Notes: a model not told the origin generated them from the sequence alone. Counted from the first letter of the stretch, positions 45,876-55,172 are shown. The stretch is 64,000 nt of DNA from Microcoleus sp. bin38.metabat.b11b12b14.051 (GCF_013299165.1 NZ_JAAFKD010000004.1:124001-188000); one strand, 5' to 3'. A program made the numbers and translations.

Positions 45876-47561
45876 TTAACTTTTAATTAATTCCGAAGTC
45901 GTTCTCCACAATTGATCTAACCGATTCGCCGGCATAGTCAAATACAAAACATCCCCCGCACTCAAACAACAATTGAGCAAATCCCAACCGTGAATAGTTT
46001 GACAATTAGTTTCCACATAAAGAGGTACAAAATCAGCAGACTTAGCAGCATCTTGAATGCGGTGGCCGCAGAAAGGATGTTTTGGTGTAATCAAAGTTGC
46101 CAAGGAAACCCACAAACTGTCAGCAGTCATTCCGTTACCCAAAATTCTGCCTCCAATCGCCGCCGCCGCAAAAGCAGGAGCCGCTAATTCCGTCGGGTTC
46201 AAAACTCCTTCAAAGTCAAAAACTTGCTGCACCATCAAAGCAAAATGCGAGTCTTGATTGCGGACAATCACCGACAGTTTTGGTGCCAATCCTTTAGCAG
46301 TCAAGGCAATTTCCAGATTGGACATATCGCTGCTTGTTACCGCCAAAAGTGCAGCAGCTTGCTTAACATTAGCAGCTTCCAGAGAGGCGGGCAAACTGGC
46401 ACTTCCCTTAATTACCGGAATTTGCATTGAGCGAGCCGTGTTCAGAAAGCGGCTGTTCGGATCTTGCTCGATTACCACAATATCGTAACCATTATTGTGC
46501 AGTTCTTTAGCAATTTGTATTCCCATGCCTCCGAGCCCGCAAATAATGTAATGATGGCGCTGCGGAACTCGCGCCACATCCCAATATTCGGTAAAGCGAG
46601 TTCCCAATACATAGTCGTTGAGCAGCGCGTAGCAGATGCCGATGATTCCCGCTCCAACTAACATCATCACAACTGTAAATAGTTTAATGCTGTCGGGAGC
46701 TTGTTCGGCAACTTTTTCATAGCCTCCGGCTCCGGTAATCATCCCGACTGAAAAATAGAGAGAATCGATAACTGAGATATTATCGTCAACACAAATATAG
46801 GTGACAGTAGCAACTGCAATCATTGCTAGCAGCGTGAGTACAACAATGACGGCTGCTTGGCTGTGCTGTTGAAATCGGCGCAGGTTAGTTAAGATTTTAA
46901 GGAATTTTTGAATTAAAGTTTTTTCGGGGCTGCGGATAGTCGGCTGAGTGGCTACAATTAGCCGATCGCCCTTTTCACACTGCCGCCCCGCCAGCACCGC
47001 CGATACTAAATCAGTTTTGTTAACAGCCGGGAGGTAATAAATCAACATTCGCGATCGATCGTTCCACAAATCGCTGAGTTGTCGATCGAGCCAAGGATGA
47101 TCGGCATCGATATACTCTTCGTGAATAGGCCAAGTGCGATCGAACAAACGCAACTGTCCGATCGCCCGATTTCCGAGAGCAGCAAAAGTAAAAACCGGAG
47201 CAGCCAAAGCCGAAACGCTCATGGAAGCGTGTTCGGGCAAAGTGTGGTCAATTCTGTCGCCCAAGCTAGTATTGAACAATCGGTTAATGATCCGAATTTG
47301 AGGATTGAGAATCCTCGCCTGCATCAAAACTGCCAAATTCACAGCATCATCATTACCTGCAATGACTAAAGTGTGGGCTTTTTGAATGCCCGCCGCCAAC
47401 AAAGTAGAAGCTGCTTGCAAATTACCGACAACCACATCAGAAGTTTCGCTGCGAATTGGGCGATCGCTAATACCAACCACAATCGCTCCTTGCTGTCTCA
47501 ACAAACAAAAAATCTTGTGTCCCGTGTGGCCCAACCCGCAAACAATGATTCGAGGTTTCAT
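45876..47561 (-). CDS. Two-RCK potassium channel-like protein with unusual filter
   Basis: 561 residues: a first RCK/TrkA-N nucleotide-binding domain (about 1-215; IIVCGLGHTGHKIFCLL), a membrane helix (AAVIVVLTLLAMIAVATVTYI), a pore loop SLYFSVGMITGAGGYE, a second helix (FTVVMMLVGAGIIGICYALL), then a second RCK domain (about 340-555; YIICGLGGMGIQIAKEL). The first RCK domain placed before the pore is like a few bacterial channels. The filter position reads ITGAGGYE, not the usual TxGYGD, so ion choice is uncertain. RCK domains likely sense NAD(H), nucleotides or ions. Confidence 0.87.
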   Translation of the reverse strand: MKPRIIVCGLGHTGHKIFCLLRQQGAIVVGISDRPIRSETSDVVVGNLQAASTLLAAGIQKAHTLVIAGNDDAVNLAVLMQARILNPQIRIINRLFNTSLGDRIDHTLPEHASMSVSALAAPVFTFAALGNRAIGQLRLFDRTWPIHEEYIDADHPWLDRQLSDLWNDRSRMLIYYLPAVNKTDLVSAVLAGRQCEKGDRLIVATQPTIRSPEKTLIQKFLKILTNLRRFQQHSQAAVIVVLTLLAMIAVATVTYICVDDNISVIDSLYFSVGMITGAGGYEKVAEQAPDSIKLFTVVMMLVGAGIIGICYALLNDYVLGTRFTEYWDVARVPQRHHYIICGLGGMGIQIAKELHNNGYDIVVIEQDPNSRFLNTARSMQIPVIKGSASLPASLEAANVKQAAALLAVTSSDMSNLEIALTAKGLAPKLSVIVRNQDSHFALMVQQVFDFEGVLNPTELAAPAFAAAAIGGRILGNGMTADSLWVSLATLITPKHPFCGHRIQDAAKSADFVPLYVETNCQTIHGWDLLNCCLSAGDVLYLTMPANRLDQLWRTTSELIKS

Positions 47562-47738
47562 AAAAAGTTATTTCCCAGCCGATTTCAAAGCTGTTCTTTG
47601 TAGTTTTACCTACCATTGTTGACTGCGGCGGCTTTGCAAAATGTAGCGAAAAACACTATCTAGGATGTTTGTGATGCAGTCTCGAAGTTTTGAAACAAGA
47701 GGGCGGCGCTGACAGTGGTATCAACTGAGTCTCGATCG

Positions 47739-47800
47739 GGTTCGTAGTGAGGACTTTAGTCCGCAAAAATTAAGAAGGACTAAAGTCCTCACTACAAACC
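47739..47800. repeat. Hairpin of the GGACTTTAGTCC family
   Basis: Opposed arms GGTTCGTAGTGAGGACTTTA and its near-complement separated by a short loop (gcaaaaattaagaa). Intergenic. Confidence 0.8.
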
Positions 47801-47821
47801 TTAAGAACATGACTCAAAAAA

Positions 47822-48288
47822 CTAAACAGTCACCCCTTCAATTTTCTCATCAGTCAACTCATACAACTCCCGCAACTGCCGCAACTTATCCGCATCCGGC
47901 TGCCAAAAACCACGCCCGTTAGCCTCCAACATTCGGTCAACAATATTGCGAAAAGCCTCAGGATTTGCCTCCCGCAACTTCTGCGCCATTTCTGCATCCA
48001 AAGCATAGGTATCAGCAGCTTGATCGTAAACCCAACTATCAGTAAAATCAGCAGTTCCGCCCCAACCGATTAAAAACGAACCGCATCGTAATCAAACAGC
48101 AAACTCCCAAAAAATACATCAGCATTCGAGAGGGCGGCGGCTACAGCTTCAGGCTCATCTGCAAGGGCGCGATCGCTAAAAACACTCACCGACAATCCCA
48201 GACACCCGGAAACAGCCAACCGGACGGCTTGGCGGTACAAATCAGCATTGAAAGATTCAAACCCTGCAATTAAGACAATCCGTTTCAC
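47822..48288 (-). pseudogene. bchH: Internally deleted bchH/cobN-type chelatase large subunit
   Basis: From ATG 48288 the first 69 codons (MKRIVLIAGFESFNADLYR ... DVFFGSLLFDYDAV) match the start of the second magnesium chelatase H subunit type of cyanobacteria. At about 48075 the sequence jumps, out of frame, to the extreme C-terminus of the same family: WVYDQAADTYALDAEM, FRNIVDRMLEANGRGFW and ELTDEKIEGV before the stop at 47822. About 1100 internal residues are missing. This is a remnant with both ends retained, as left by a single internal deletion. It is divergent from cbiG-cobJ. Confidence 0.88.
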
Positions 48289-48809
48289 AACCCAACCTCG
48301 AAATATTTGCTTATTTTAAATGATCCTAAATTAAAGTTAAAAATGACATATAGCCTTTCTCACATTAATTCGCGGATGAATATTGACCTGAAAAGCTTGC
48401 TGCTGTAAGGGTTCTAGCATAATTCAGCATACCTCATCTTTCTGAGAAACGCTATAGAGAAGAGTCGGCGATTAAAATCGCAACTACACAAACGAAGTCG
48501 GCCTCCGCGGCAGGAAGAATAACGATAAGACTCGGCGGTTGAAACCGCAACTACATAAACAAAGTCGGCCTCCGCCGACTGAAGAATAAAAGGGATATTA
48601 AAATTGGATTTGGTATGATAAACTAATCGCAGAGATTCACAAGCAAGATGCCTGTGCTACTGATAGACAAAAAAAGACAAACTTCTTTTCTTGCTCTTCC
48701 TTCGCGCTAAGAGCGCTTACGCGCCTTCGCGGTTCGTCAAAGATGTCTTACTGAAGTAACAACAGATTAAAATAATCAAAGCCATCCAAACACAGCTATA
48801 TTTAAAACC
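48289..48809. repeat. Intergenic with two copies of a 'cggcggttgaaaccg' repeat
   Basis: 48462-48590 has two related units ('cggcgattaaaatcgcaactacacaaacgaagtcggcctccgc' and 'cggcggttgaaaccgcaactacataaacaaagtcggcctccgc') of the family at 38813. The rest, including 'cgctaagagcgcttacgcgcc' at about 48707-48727, has no gene. Confidence 0.75.
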
Positions 48810-50624
48810 GTGAATCGAGTTTCTCCTGCAATAATTATCTTAAGTCAAAACAGCCTAGCGATCGCCCAAACAATCTCCGCAGTCTTCCCAGGTTCCCAGA
48901 TTTACGGTTTAGTCGATCGCACTTCCGACACAGACATCAACTTTACCAACTTCGGCGAAACCCTGCGAGAACTATTCGCCACAGAAACCCCAATCATCGC
49001 CATCTGCGCCGCCGGCATCATCATCCGCACCCTCGCCCCACTGCTGTCAGACAAACGCGCCGAACCCCCAGTCTTAGCCGTCGCCGAAGACGGAAGTGCC
49101 GTAGTACCGCTGCTGGGAGGTTTGCACGGCGTCAACGACTTGGCGAGAGAAATTGCAGCAGCCCTCGGCGTACAGCCCGCCATCACCACCACCGGAGATA
49201 TCCGCTTTCGCACCGCCCTGCTGAGTCCTCCCCAAGGCTATTATCTGGCGAATCCAGAGGACGCGAAGACTTTTATTTCTAATTTGCTCGCCGGGGCGAA
49301 AGTGCGCCTAGAAGGCGCTGCAAGCTGGCTTTCCGAGAGCAATTTGCCGTTAGCGCAGCCCGCCCCTACGGGAGGCTCATCAACGGAGAGGATCGCCCCC
49401 GAAGCCCAATTCACCATCCGCGTCACCGAAAAAGCAATTGTACCAACCCCCGACTGTTTAGTTTATCATCCCCAAATAGTGACATTTGCACTGACACAGC
49501 TATCGGATATCGAGCCGGAAATAGCTATTTCTTTCGTGCAGCAAGTCTTGGAAAACGCCGATTTAGCCGCAGCTTCCGTCGCGGGATTTTTTGCTTTAAA
49601 ATATGATATGGGAAATCCGACTTTAGAAGCAATCAGCGATTTTTTTCAAGTTCCAGTGCGTTTTCTGAATCTTCCCGAACTTGTGGAATTCGACACAGTT
49701 AAATTAATAGAATATAATGCAACTTTTGATGTCACTGCCGCCCAAATTGCCCTAACAGCAGCGGGTGCAAACAGTCAGTTAATTGGATACGATCGCACAA
49801 ACGCATTCAGTTGCGCGATCGCACTTGCTACCGCACCGATCGATCCAAGTGCGATCGGCATTAGTCGCGGCAAACTGGCGATCGTCGGTACAGGCCCCGG
49901 AGGCGCTGCGTGGATGTCCCCGGAAGTTAAGGAAATTCTGCGCGAGGCTACCGATTGGGTGGGTTACAAGTTTTATCTCGATTTAGCCGGAACACGGAAA
50001 GAAGGACAAAATAGGCACGATTCCGACAACCGCGAAGAGATCGATCGCGCGCGTTTTGCTTTAGATTTAGCAGCATCCGGTAAATCTGTCGCCGTGGTTT
50101 CGTCGGGAGATCCGGGGATTTTTGCGATGGCTGCGGCGGTGTTTGAGGCGATCGACTTTGACAGCAAACCCGAATGGCAAGGCATCGACATTCGGGTAGC
50201 ACCGGGGATTTCTGCCATGCAGGCGACCGCTGCTGCGATCGGAGCACCGCTGGGCCACGATTTTTGTGCGATTTCGCTTTCGGATATTCTCAAGCCTTGG
50301 GAGGTCATAGAACAGCGGATTTCGGCTGCTGCAAAAGCGGATTTAGTGATGGCATTCTACAATCCAATCTCGAAACAGCGGGTTTGGCAACTCGGAAGGG
50401 CGATCGAGATTTTGTTGGAAACTCGCGATGCGAAAACCCCGGTTGTATTGGGGCGAAACCTCGGCCGCCCAGGCCAATCCGTGCGCGTTTGTACGTTAGG
50501 TGAATTCCAGCCGGAAGATGCGGATATGAGAACTTTAGTGATTGTCGGTTCGAGTCAAACTCGGATTATTCCGCGCAAGTTTGGAGATATTTGGGTTTAC
50601 ACGCCGCGCAGATACGAGAAATAA
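48810..50624 (+). CDS. cobJ: CbiG-CobJ fusion: cobalamin biosynthesis protein / precorrin-3B C17-methyltransferase
   Basis: A 604-residue fusion from GTG 48810. The first 350 residues are CbiG-like, which opens the delta-lactone of cobalt-precorrin-5A: AICAAGIIIRTLAPLLSD, LLGGLHGVNDLAREIAAALG and ITTTGDIRF, then a CbiG C-terminal region (DLAAASVAGFFALKYDMG). From about 352 the CobJ/CbiH methyltransferase begins with GKLAIVGTGPGGAAWMSPEV and contains AVVSSGDPGIFAMA and RVAPGISAMQATAAAIGAPL, the SAM-binding blocks for C17 methylation and ring contraction. Residues about 185-205 (PLAQPAPTGGSSTERIAPEA) are coded by a 'gcccgcccctacggg' dispersed repeat. Confidence 0.93.
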   Translation: MNRVSPAIIILSQNSLAIAQTISAVFPGSQIYGLVDRTSDTDINFTNFGETLRELFATETPIIAICAAGIIIRTLAPLLSDKRAEPPVLAVAEDGSAVVPLLGGLHGVNDLAREIAAALGVQPAITTTGDIRFRTALLSPPQGYYLANPEDAKTFISNLLAGAKVRLEGAASWLSESNLPLAQPAPTGGSSTERIAPEAQFTIRVTEKAIVPTPDCLVYHPQIVTFALTQLSDIEPEIAISFVQQVLENADLAAASVAGFFALKYDMGNPTLEAISDFFQVPVRFLNLPELVEFDTVKLIEYNATFDVTAAQIALTAAGANSQLIGYDRTNAFSCAIALATAPIDPSAIGISRGKLAIVGTGPGGAAWMSPEVKEILREATDWVGYKFYLDLAGTRKEGQNRHDSDNREEIDRARFALDLAASGKSVAVVSSGDPGIFAMAAAVFEAIDFDSKPEWQGIDIRVAPGISAMQATAAAIGAPLGHDFCAISLSDILKPWEVIEQRISAAAKADLVMAFYNPISKQRVWQLGRAIEILLETRDAKTPVVLGRNLGRPGQSVRVCTLGEFQPEDADMRTLVIVGSSQTRIIPRKFGDIWVYTPRRYEK

Positions 50625-50807
50625 TAACAATTTGGAAAATTCATGCAATAGTATTTGTAGAGTGCGTCGCCATCGATCGTTCCCAAAAGCGACGCAACGA
50701 GAATATTTGAGGAAACAACCCGGACGTTCACTCCATCAAAAAATCATGTTATAGCAAGCATTTTTCATGTTTTGTATTATCTGCGTTAATCTGTGTTTAT
50801 CTGCTTT

Positions 50808-51659
50808 TCATCTGCGGTCGATCGACATTGCCTTCTCAAGAAACTGTTTCACCTGTTGCCTATATGGCTTTGATAGATGATTGTCATGTCCTCCACCTTG
50901 AATAATGATTAACTGCTTAAATTTGACAGCAGCAGCTTCATATAAACGTTCTCCCATTTGTACTGGAATCTGTATATCTTCAGTACCTGTAATAATGATA
51001 ACTGGCAGTTCGATCGACTTCATCTTCTCTAAAGACTCAAACCGTTGTTTAAGTAACAACTCGACTGGAAGTAGCCAATAAAACCCAAACCTCTTAGACA
51101 TATCGCGCATACTGGTAAACGAACTTTGCACAACTAATGCTGCGGCTTCTGGATGTCTCGCTGCAAGATCAATTGCGATCGCCCCGCCAACTGAATGACC
51201 ATAAATTACGATCTGGCTTGGTACAATTTGGCGTTCTTGAGTCAAGTAATTCCATGCGAATTGAGCATCCTCGTACACTTGAGACTCTGTAGGAAACATC
51301 CCTTGACTCCGACCAAATCCTCTGTAGTCAAACAAGAAAACCGAATACCCCAATTTATGAAACTGAAGTGCTTGACTGATATTTGCACCGATATTAACTG
51401 AGTTGTGATGAAAGTACAATATCACAGCAGCATTGGGTTGTTGAGCAGGAATCCACCACCCATGCAAATATTTTGGTTTTCCGCTTTGATTGGAAATGGA
51501 GATCCAAACGTCTTGATAGTTCAGTTGATACAGAGAAGGGGTATGTTGAAGTTGACGATTAGGGAAGAAAATAAGTCGCTGTTGTTGAAAGTAGAGCGCA
51601 ACACAAACCAAACTATAGCCGATCGCAAATTTTAGTAGGAAGGGTCGCCATTGTTTCAT
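50808..51659 (-). CDS. Alpha/beta hydrolase
   Basis: 283 residues. A hydrophobic N-terminal segment (about 8-25, LKFAIGYSLVCVALYF) suggests a membrane anchor or signal. The fold marks are HGWWIPAQQ, the oxyanion region VILYFHHNSVNIG, the nucleophile elbow VIYGHSVGGAIAIDLAA (Ser), the Asp in VIIITGTEDIQIPVQ and the His in IIQGGGHDNHL. This is the BEM46/'FrsA-like' group. Substrate unknown. Monocistronic on the minus strand. Confidence 0.9.
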   Translation of the reverse strand: MKQWRPFLLKFAIGYSLVCVALYFQQQRLIFFPNRQLQHTPSLYQLNYQDVWISISNQSGKPKYLHGWWIPAQQPNAAVILYFHHNSVNIGANISQALQFHKLGYSVFLFDYRGFGRSQGMFPTESQVYEDAQFAWNYLTQERQIVPSQIVIYGHSVGGAIAIDLAARHPEAAALVVQSSFTSMRDMSKRFGFYWLLPVELLLKQRFESLEKMKSIELPVIIITGTEDIQIPVQMGERLYEAAAVKFKQLIIIQGGGHDNHLSKPYRQQVKQFLEKAMSIDRR

Positions 51660-51813
51660 AGCTAATTTTTTGCTGGATATCCATTATACCACAGTCTATT
51701 TTTTTACTTTGTGTATTCTGAATTCAATGCTTTTCTCAGGTAGATGAGTTGAAGGCGATCGCATTGTTTGTACTCAATCAGTATTGAAAACATCCTGCAA
51801 GTTACGATAACCG

Positions 51814-52110
51814 CTAATAACTCGCTATTACTTCTCTGGCTTTTTTCACCTTATCTCTAAGTTGAGCTAATACATCATCTGCATTGAGCAACTCACCGCA
51901 TTGAGCCTGTTCTCGTGCTATATTGATTTTATTCCGAGTTTCTTCAACCCAAGCTAAATAGTTTGGCTTGTTGCTGCTATCGGATAAAGTAAGGTCATCG
52001 ATTAATAACAGCAAGGCTGTATTAATTGCTTCTTCAAGAGATGAATATTGACCGTCCTTTACTAAAGCTTCAAGGACTTGGGTTTGATGTGGACTCAAGG
52101 TGATTTGCAT
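51814..52110 (-). CDS. ParD-like ribbon-helix-helix antitoxin, no intact toxin
   Basis: 98 residues. The first 45 (MQITLSPHQTQVLEALVKDG then YSSLEEAINTALLLLID) fit a short RHH DNA-binding antitoxin head, and the charged tail fits a toxin-binding region. A ParE-type toxin gene normally follows directly. Here only a short shifted frame (SGYRNLQDVFNTD) follows the stop, which might be the last residues of a lost toxin. Function as antitoxin is inferred. Confidence 0.65.
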   Translation of the reverse strand: MQITLSPHQTQVLEALVKDGQYSSLEEAINTALLLLIDDLTLSDSSNKPNYLAWVEETRNKINIAREQAQCGELLNADDVLAQLRDKVKKAREVIASY

Positions 52111-52215
52111 TGTTACCTCTGATGCTGTAAGGGTTGCACAATACTTTTACTCTATCTCATTCTATTGTGGGATGGGCGTCCCGCCCGTCCATCGCCTGAA
52201 AAGACATGAAAAATC

Positions 52216-52977
52216 TTAATTCAAAGAAGCCATCCTCACCTTTACCAGAAAATCATTGAGATCAACCTTTGCATTAGGATTTGATGGTAAATGACTGGTA
52301 AAACTTGCCTCTTCTAATACATTAATTAGCCGATCGCGCTCTTGGTGATAAAATCCAATATCTGTATCCTCCAGCACCGACCTTTCCGCCCCAGCCAGCT
52401 TGCGAGCAATCAAATCGGGAATATACGGTAACTCGAACTTCTCATTAAGTTTAACCAAATTCGCCTCAACTTCCCCCGTTTGCATCAAATGAATCCCCGC
52501 CAGCAACACCCGGTAAACGTACAGCAGTGGCTTCACCCGACGCGGGCTTTCTTTCTCAAACAATCGCCATTGAGTTTGAGCAAAACCCAGATAGTGGTGG
52601 CTGTGATGTTTGGTAATGCAGTTCGAGGCGAGATGCTTTAACTCCTCGTGTTCCTCGCTAGTATAAACTACGAGTGGCGAGTACAGTTGCTCTAGCACAT
52701 AGCCGTTGCGCTTCAACAACAACTCCAGAAACTTCTTAATATCGTGAGTGACTAAATCCAGTTCCATCTTCTCTCGAAATTCCGAAACTTCGATGGTTTC
52801 ATCTCCCGAAATCAGTCCAATAACTTTCGGTAGCGGTAAGATATGAACTCCCCGCAAGTCGAAGTCAGAATCTGGGGAAGGAAAGCCGTATAAGTGCGAT
52901 CCGCTGACAGTCGCAAACAATAGCGGATAAGGTCGATCGGAGATAATCTTGACTAATTCAGAGATGTATTCTACCAT
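52216..52977 (-). CDS. RlaP-type predicted nucleotidyltransferase (PF10127 group)
   Basis: 253 residues. The pol-beta-fold nucleotidyltransferase signature GSHLYGFPSPDSDFDLRGVH (GS ... DxD) is near residue 25-45, followed by the helical region typical of the group (MELDLVTHDIKKFLELLLKR and LEQLYSPLVV). The family is annotated as predicted nucleotidyltransferases related to RNA repair or modification (RlaP), with activity largely unproven. The gene lies 113 bases downstream of a paralogue on the same strand, with a repeat hairpin between. Confidence 0.87.
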   Translation of the reverse strand: MVEYISELVKIISDRPYPLLFATVSGSHLYGFPSPDSDFDLRGVHILPLPKVIGLISGDETIEVSEFREKMELDLVTHDIKKFLELLLKRNGYVLEQLYSPLVVYTSEEHEELKHLASNCITKHHSHHYLGFAQTQWRLFEKESPRRVKPLLYVYRVLLAGIHLMQTGEVEANLVKLNEKFELPYIPDLIARKLAGAERSVLEDTDIGFYHQERDRLINVLEEASFTSHLPSNPNAKVDLNDFLVKVRMASLN

Positions 52978-53013
52978 GATTTTCTATGCTATATTACGTC
53001 ACATCGAACGCTA

Positions 53014-53088
53014 AGGTTCGTAGTGCGGACTTCAGTCCGCTCTAAGGCTGCGGACTGAAGTCCGCACTACGAACGGCACTACGAACGA
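53014..53088. repeat. Hairpin between the two nucleotidyltransferase genes
   Basis: Arms 'ggttcgtagtgcggacttcagtccgc' and 'gcggactgaagtccgcactacgaac' face each other, then 'ggcactacgaacg' repeats. Same family as 887 and 40834. Confidence 0.85.
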
Positions 53089-53089
53089 A

Positions 53090-54031
53090 CTATTCGATCG
53101 CACTTTGACGCGATTTAATCAAAAACAGATTAGCCTGCTCGTAATTAGGGCGTTCCGGTAACTTAGTATCAGCAAAAGCGCGATCGAACTCCGCGTGCAA
53201 GCTCAACCGCCAGCGATTCACCTCATCCCACGAGATTTCCTGATTGCGGATTGATAGCAATTGCGATCGAAAATCCTGCACCCGCACCGGCACAAACCCC
53301 TCCTTAAGTATCGTAATTCCTGACAGCAGCAACCGAATCAAGTGCATCGCGTGCTTCGATCGCACTTCTCCAGTATTGCGAAGGTCTTGCTCCATTTTTT
53401 TGAATTGAGACAAAACGTAGCTATTGTAAGTTTGATAAACCAATTGCGACAGAAAGATTTCGCGAATTTCCAGCAATTGGGCAGCTACAGGAGAAACAGT
53501 TTCTACCAAAGGAGTGTACAAACATTCGAGCACATTGGGATTAGCTTTCAGCGCCAAAACCAGAAACTTTTGCAGTTCCCAATAGCATTCTTGATTTTCC
53601 TGGTTTTCCAATTGTTCTGGAATGCCATAAAGCGACCAATGAAGAATTGCCGGCGGCTGGTAAATTCCGCGTCTGTCTGTATCGGATTGCTCATTATCCA
53701 AACCGTAGGCTCTCGAACCAACAATACAGCGATAAATTACAGAATCATAGAGATTGTATTCCGCGAGAAAATCTCCTCCAGATTGCAATCCTTCGCTTTG
53801 AAACTGTTTGCGGATGCTGAATTCATGTCGCCGCAGACTAACTTCTGTTCCGTCTGGGAGTTTGACTGAATAGGCGTGGGAATTGTCCGTAGGCGATTTG
53901 ACAATCGCACCTACTGCGCCCTGTTTCCAAGATTGGTCTCCACCGGGGTTTTTGACCTCAATTTTGGTGACAATTTGGGTTCCTGCGGGGACGATTAAGT
54001 TGAAATTTTGAGGAATATTGGCATTTGTCAC
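53090..54031 (-). CDS. RlaP-type predicted nucleotidyltransferase with N-terminal beta domain
   Basis: 313 residues. Residues 1 to about 80 form a small beta-rich module (PAGTQIVTKIEVKNPGGD then VKLPDGTEVSLRRHEFSI) that may bind nucleic acid, like a KOW/SH3 unit (inference). The catalytic part starts at about 98 with CIVGSRAYGLDNEQSDTDRR, the GS...DxD signature, and continues with ECYWELQKFLVLALKANPNV and LECLYTPLVE, parallel to the downstream paralogue. The two genes are probably co-transcribed. No sign of partner ligase or kinase genes. Confidence 0.87.
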   Translation of the reverse strand: MTNANIPQNFNLIVPAGTQIVTKIEVKNPGGDQSWKQGAVGAIVKSPTDNSHAYSVKLPDGTEVSLRRHEFSIRKQFQSEGLQSGGDFLAEYNLYDSVIYRCIVGSRAYGLDNEQSDTDRRGIYQPPAILHWSLYGIPEQLENQENQECYWELQKFLVLALKANPNVLECLYTPLVETVSPVAAQLLEIREIFLSQLVYQTYNSYVLSQFKKMEQDLRNTGEVRSKHAMHLIRLLLSGITILKEGFVPVRVQDFRSQLLSIRNQEISWDEVNRWRLSLHAEFDRAFADTKLPERPNYEQANLFLIKSRQSAIE

Positions 54032-54296
54032 GAGGAAACCTCCTGCGGAGACACGAGCTACACTCTTATTGTAGCATATTTGTAGTACAAGTAAAGGGGG
54101 TTTGGGCGATCGCGGATTTGGCGTAGGTATGCGCTTGCTTTCCTAACAAATCGCTAAAACTATTATTAAATAAGGCTTCTATGCTTAATCGAAATTGAGT
54201 GATCTAAATCACATTCTCAGTGTGACAAAAATTATTGATTTCAAGGTAAAAAACGAGGTAAATTTATACAAATTTTAATTAATTAAAAATAAAATA

Positions 54297-55100
54297 ATGA
54301 ATACAAACATCCCACCGGGATACTTAACAGGGCTGTTAGATTTGGACGATATGACTGGGGGGATGGTACAAAAGGATCTAATCATTGTTGCCGCCAGGGT
54401 TTCAATGGGAAAAACCTGGTTTGCGATACATTTGGCTCTACAAATAGCCAAAAAATACAAACTGCCGGTAGTCTTTTTTAGTGCCGAAATGTCGAAAGAA
54501 GGGCTCACAAAGCGGATGCTGGCGATGGTGTCGGGGATAAATTCTCAAAGACTGATGTGGAACAAAATCTACGAGGAAGAATGGGAGAAGCTGGCATCCA
54601 CAATCGGAGACCTATCGGGATTACCAATAATTATCGATGACACTTCGGGCCCTAGCCTAACACCAACACTAATGAGAAGCCTCCTTCGGCGCGTCGAACA
54701 AGATTACGGAAAAATCGGCTTAGTGATACTAGATAACCTCCAATTATTAGGAGAAAGAAGCGCAGTAAACCGCGATCAGGATGTGGCAGCGCTTGCAGGA
54801 CAGTGCAAGGCGATTGCCAAGGATTTTGATGTGCCTTTTGTAGCACTAGCTCAGATACATCGTGGCGTCGAAAGTCGCAATGACAAGCGCCCATTGCTGT
54901 TGGATTTGAAGGAAGGTGGCGACATCGAACAATATGCAGACCTCGCTCTATGCCTGTATCGCGACGATTATTACAACCCAGACTCAATTGAAAAGGGCAA
55001 GATAGAATTAATAGTTAGAAAGCAAAAAAACGGTGCTTTAGGCACTGCAAAATACTGGTTCAGTCCCGAAAAAGGGTCATTCATAAGTATTCTAAAATAA
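54297..55100 (+). CDS. DnaB-type helicase domain protein lacking the N-terminal domain
   Basis: 267 residues, only the C-terminal RecA-like ATPase of DnaB. It opens with GYLTGLLDLDDMTGGMVQKD and Walker A AARVSMGKTWFAIHLAL (DnaB usually reads RPSMGKTA). Then VVFFSAEMSKEGLTKRML, Walker B LVILDNLQLLG, and the ALAQIHRGVESRNDKRP block end in the arginine-finger-type DLKEGGDIEQYADLALCLYR. The primase- and loader-binding N-terminal domain is missing. Stand-alone helicase domains of this kind occur in phages and integrated elements, and a recombinase lies 0.8 kb away. Confidence 0.9.
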   Translation: MNTNIPPGYLTGLLDLDDMTGGMVQKDLIIVAARVSMGKTWFAIHLALQIAKKYKLPVVFFSAEMSKEGLTKRMLAMVSGINSQRLMWNKIYEEEWEKLASTIGDLSGLPIIIDDTSGPSLTPTLMRSLLRRVEQDYGKIGLVILDNLQLLGERSAVNRDQDVAALAGQCKAIAKDFDVPFVALAQIHRGVESRNDKRPLLLDLKEGGDIEQYADLALCLYRDDYYNPDSIEKGKIELIVRKQKNGALGTAKYWFSPEKGSFISILK

Positions 55101-55107
55101 GAAAGTT

Positions 55108-55172
55108 GTAGGGTGCGTCAGGGCAGAATGTGACAACAACAAACTAAGAATTTCCCGCCTGACGCACCCTAC
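55108..55172. repeat. 15-bp inverted repeat after the helicase gene
   Basis: Arms GTAGGGTGCGTCAGG (55108-55122) and CCTGACGCACCCTAC (55158-55172) around a 35-base loop. No T-run follows, so it is not a clear terminator. A related 'gtagggtgcg' is at 4472. Confidence 0.8.
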
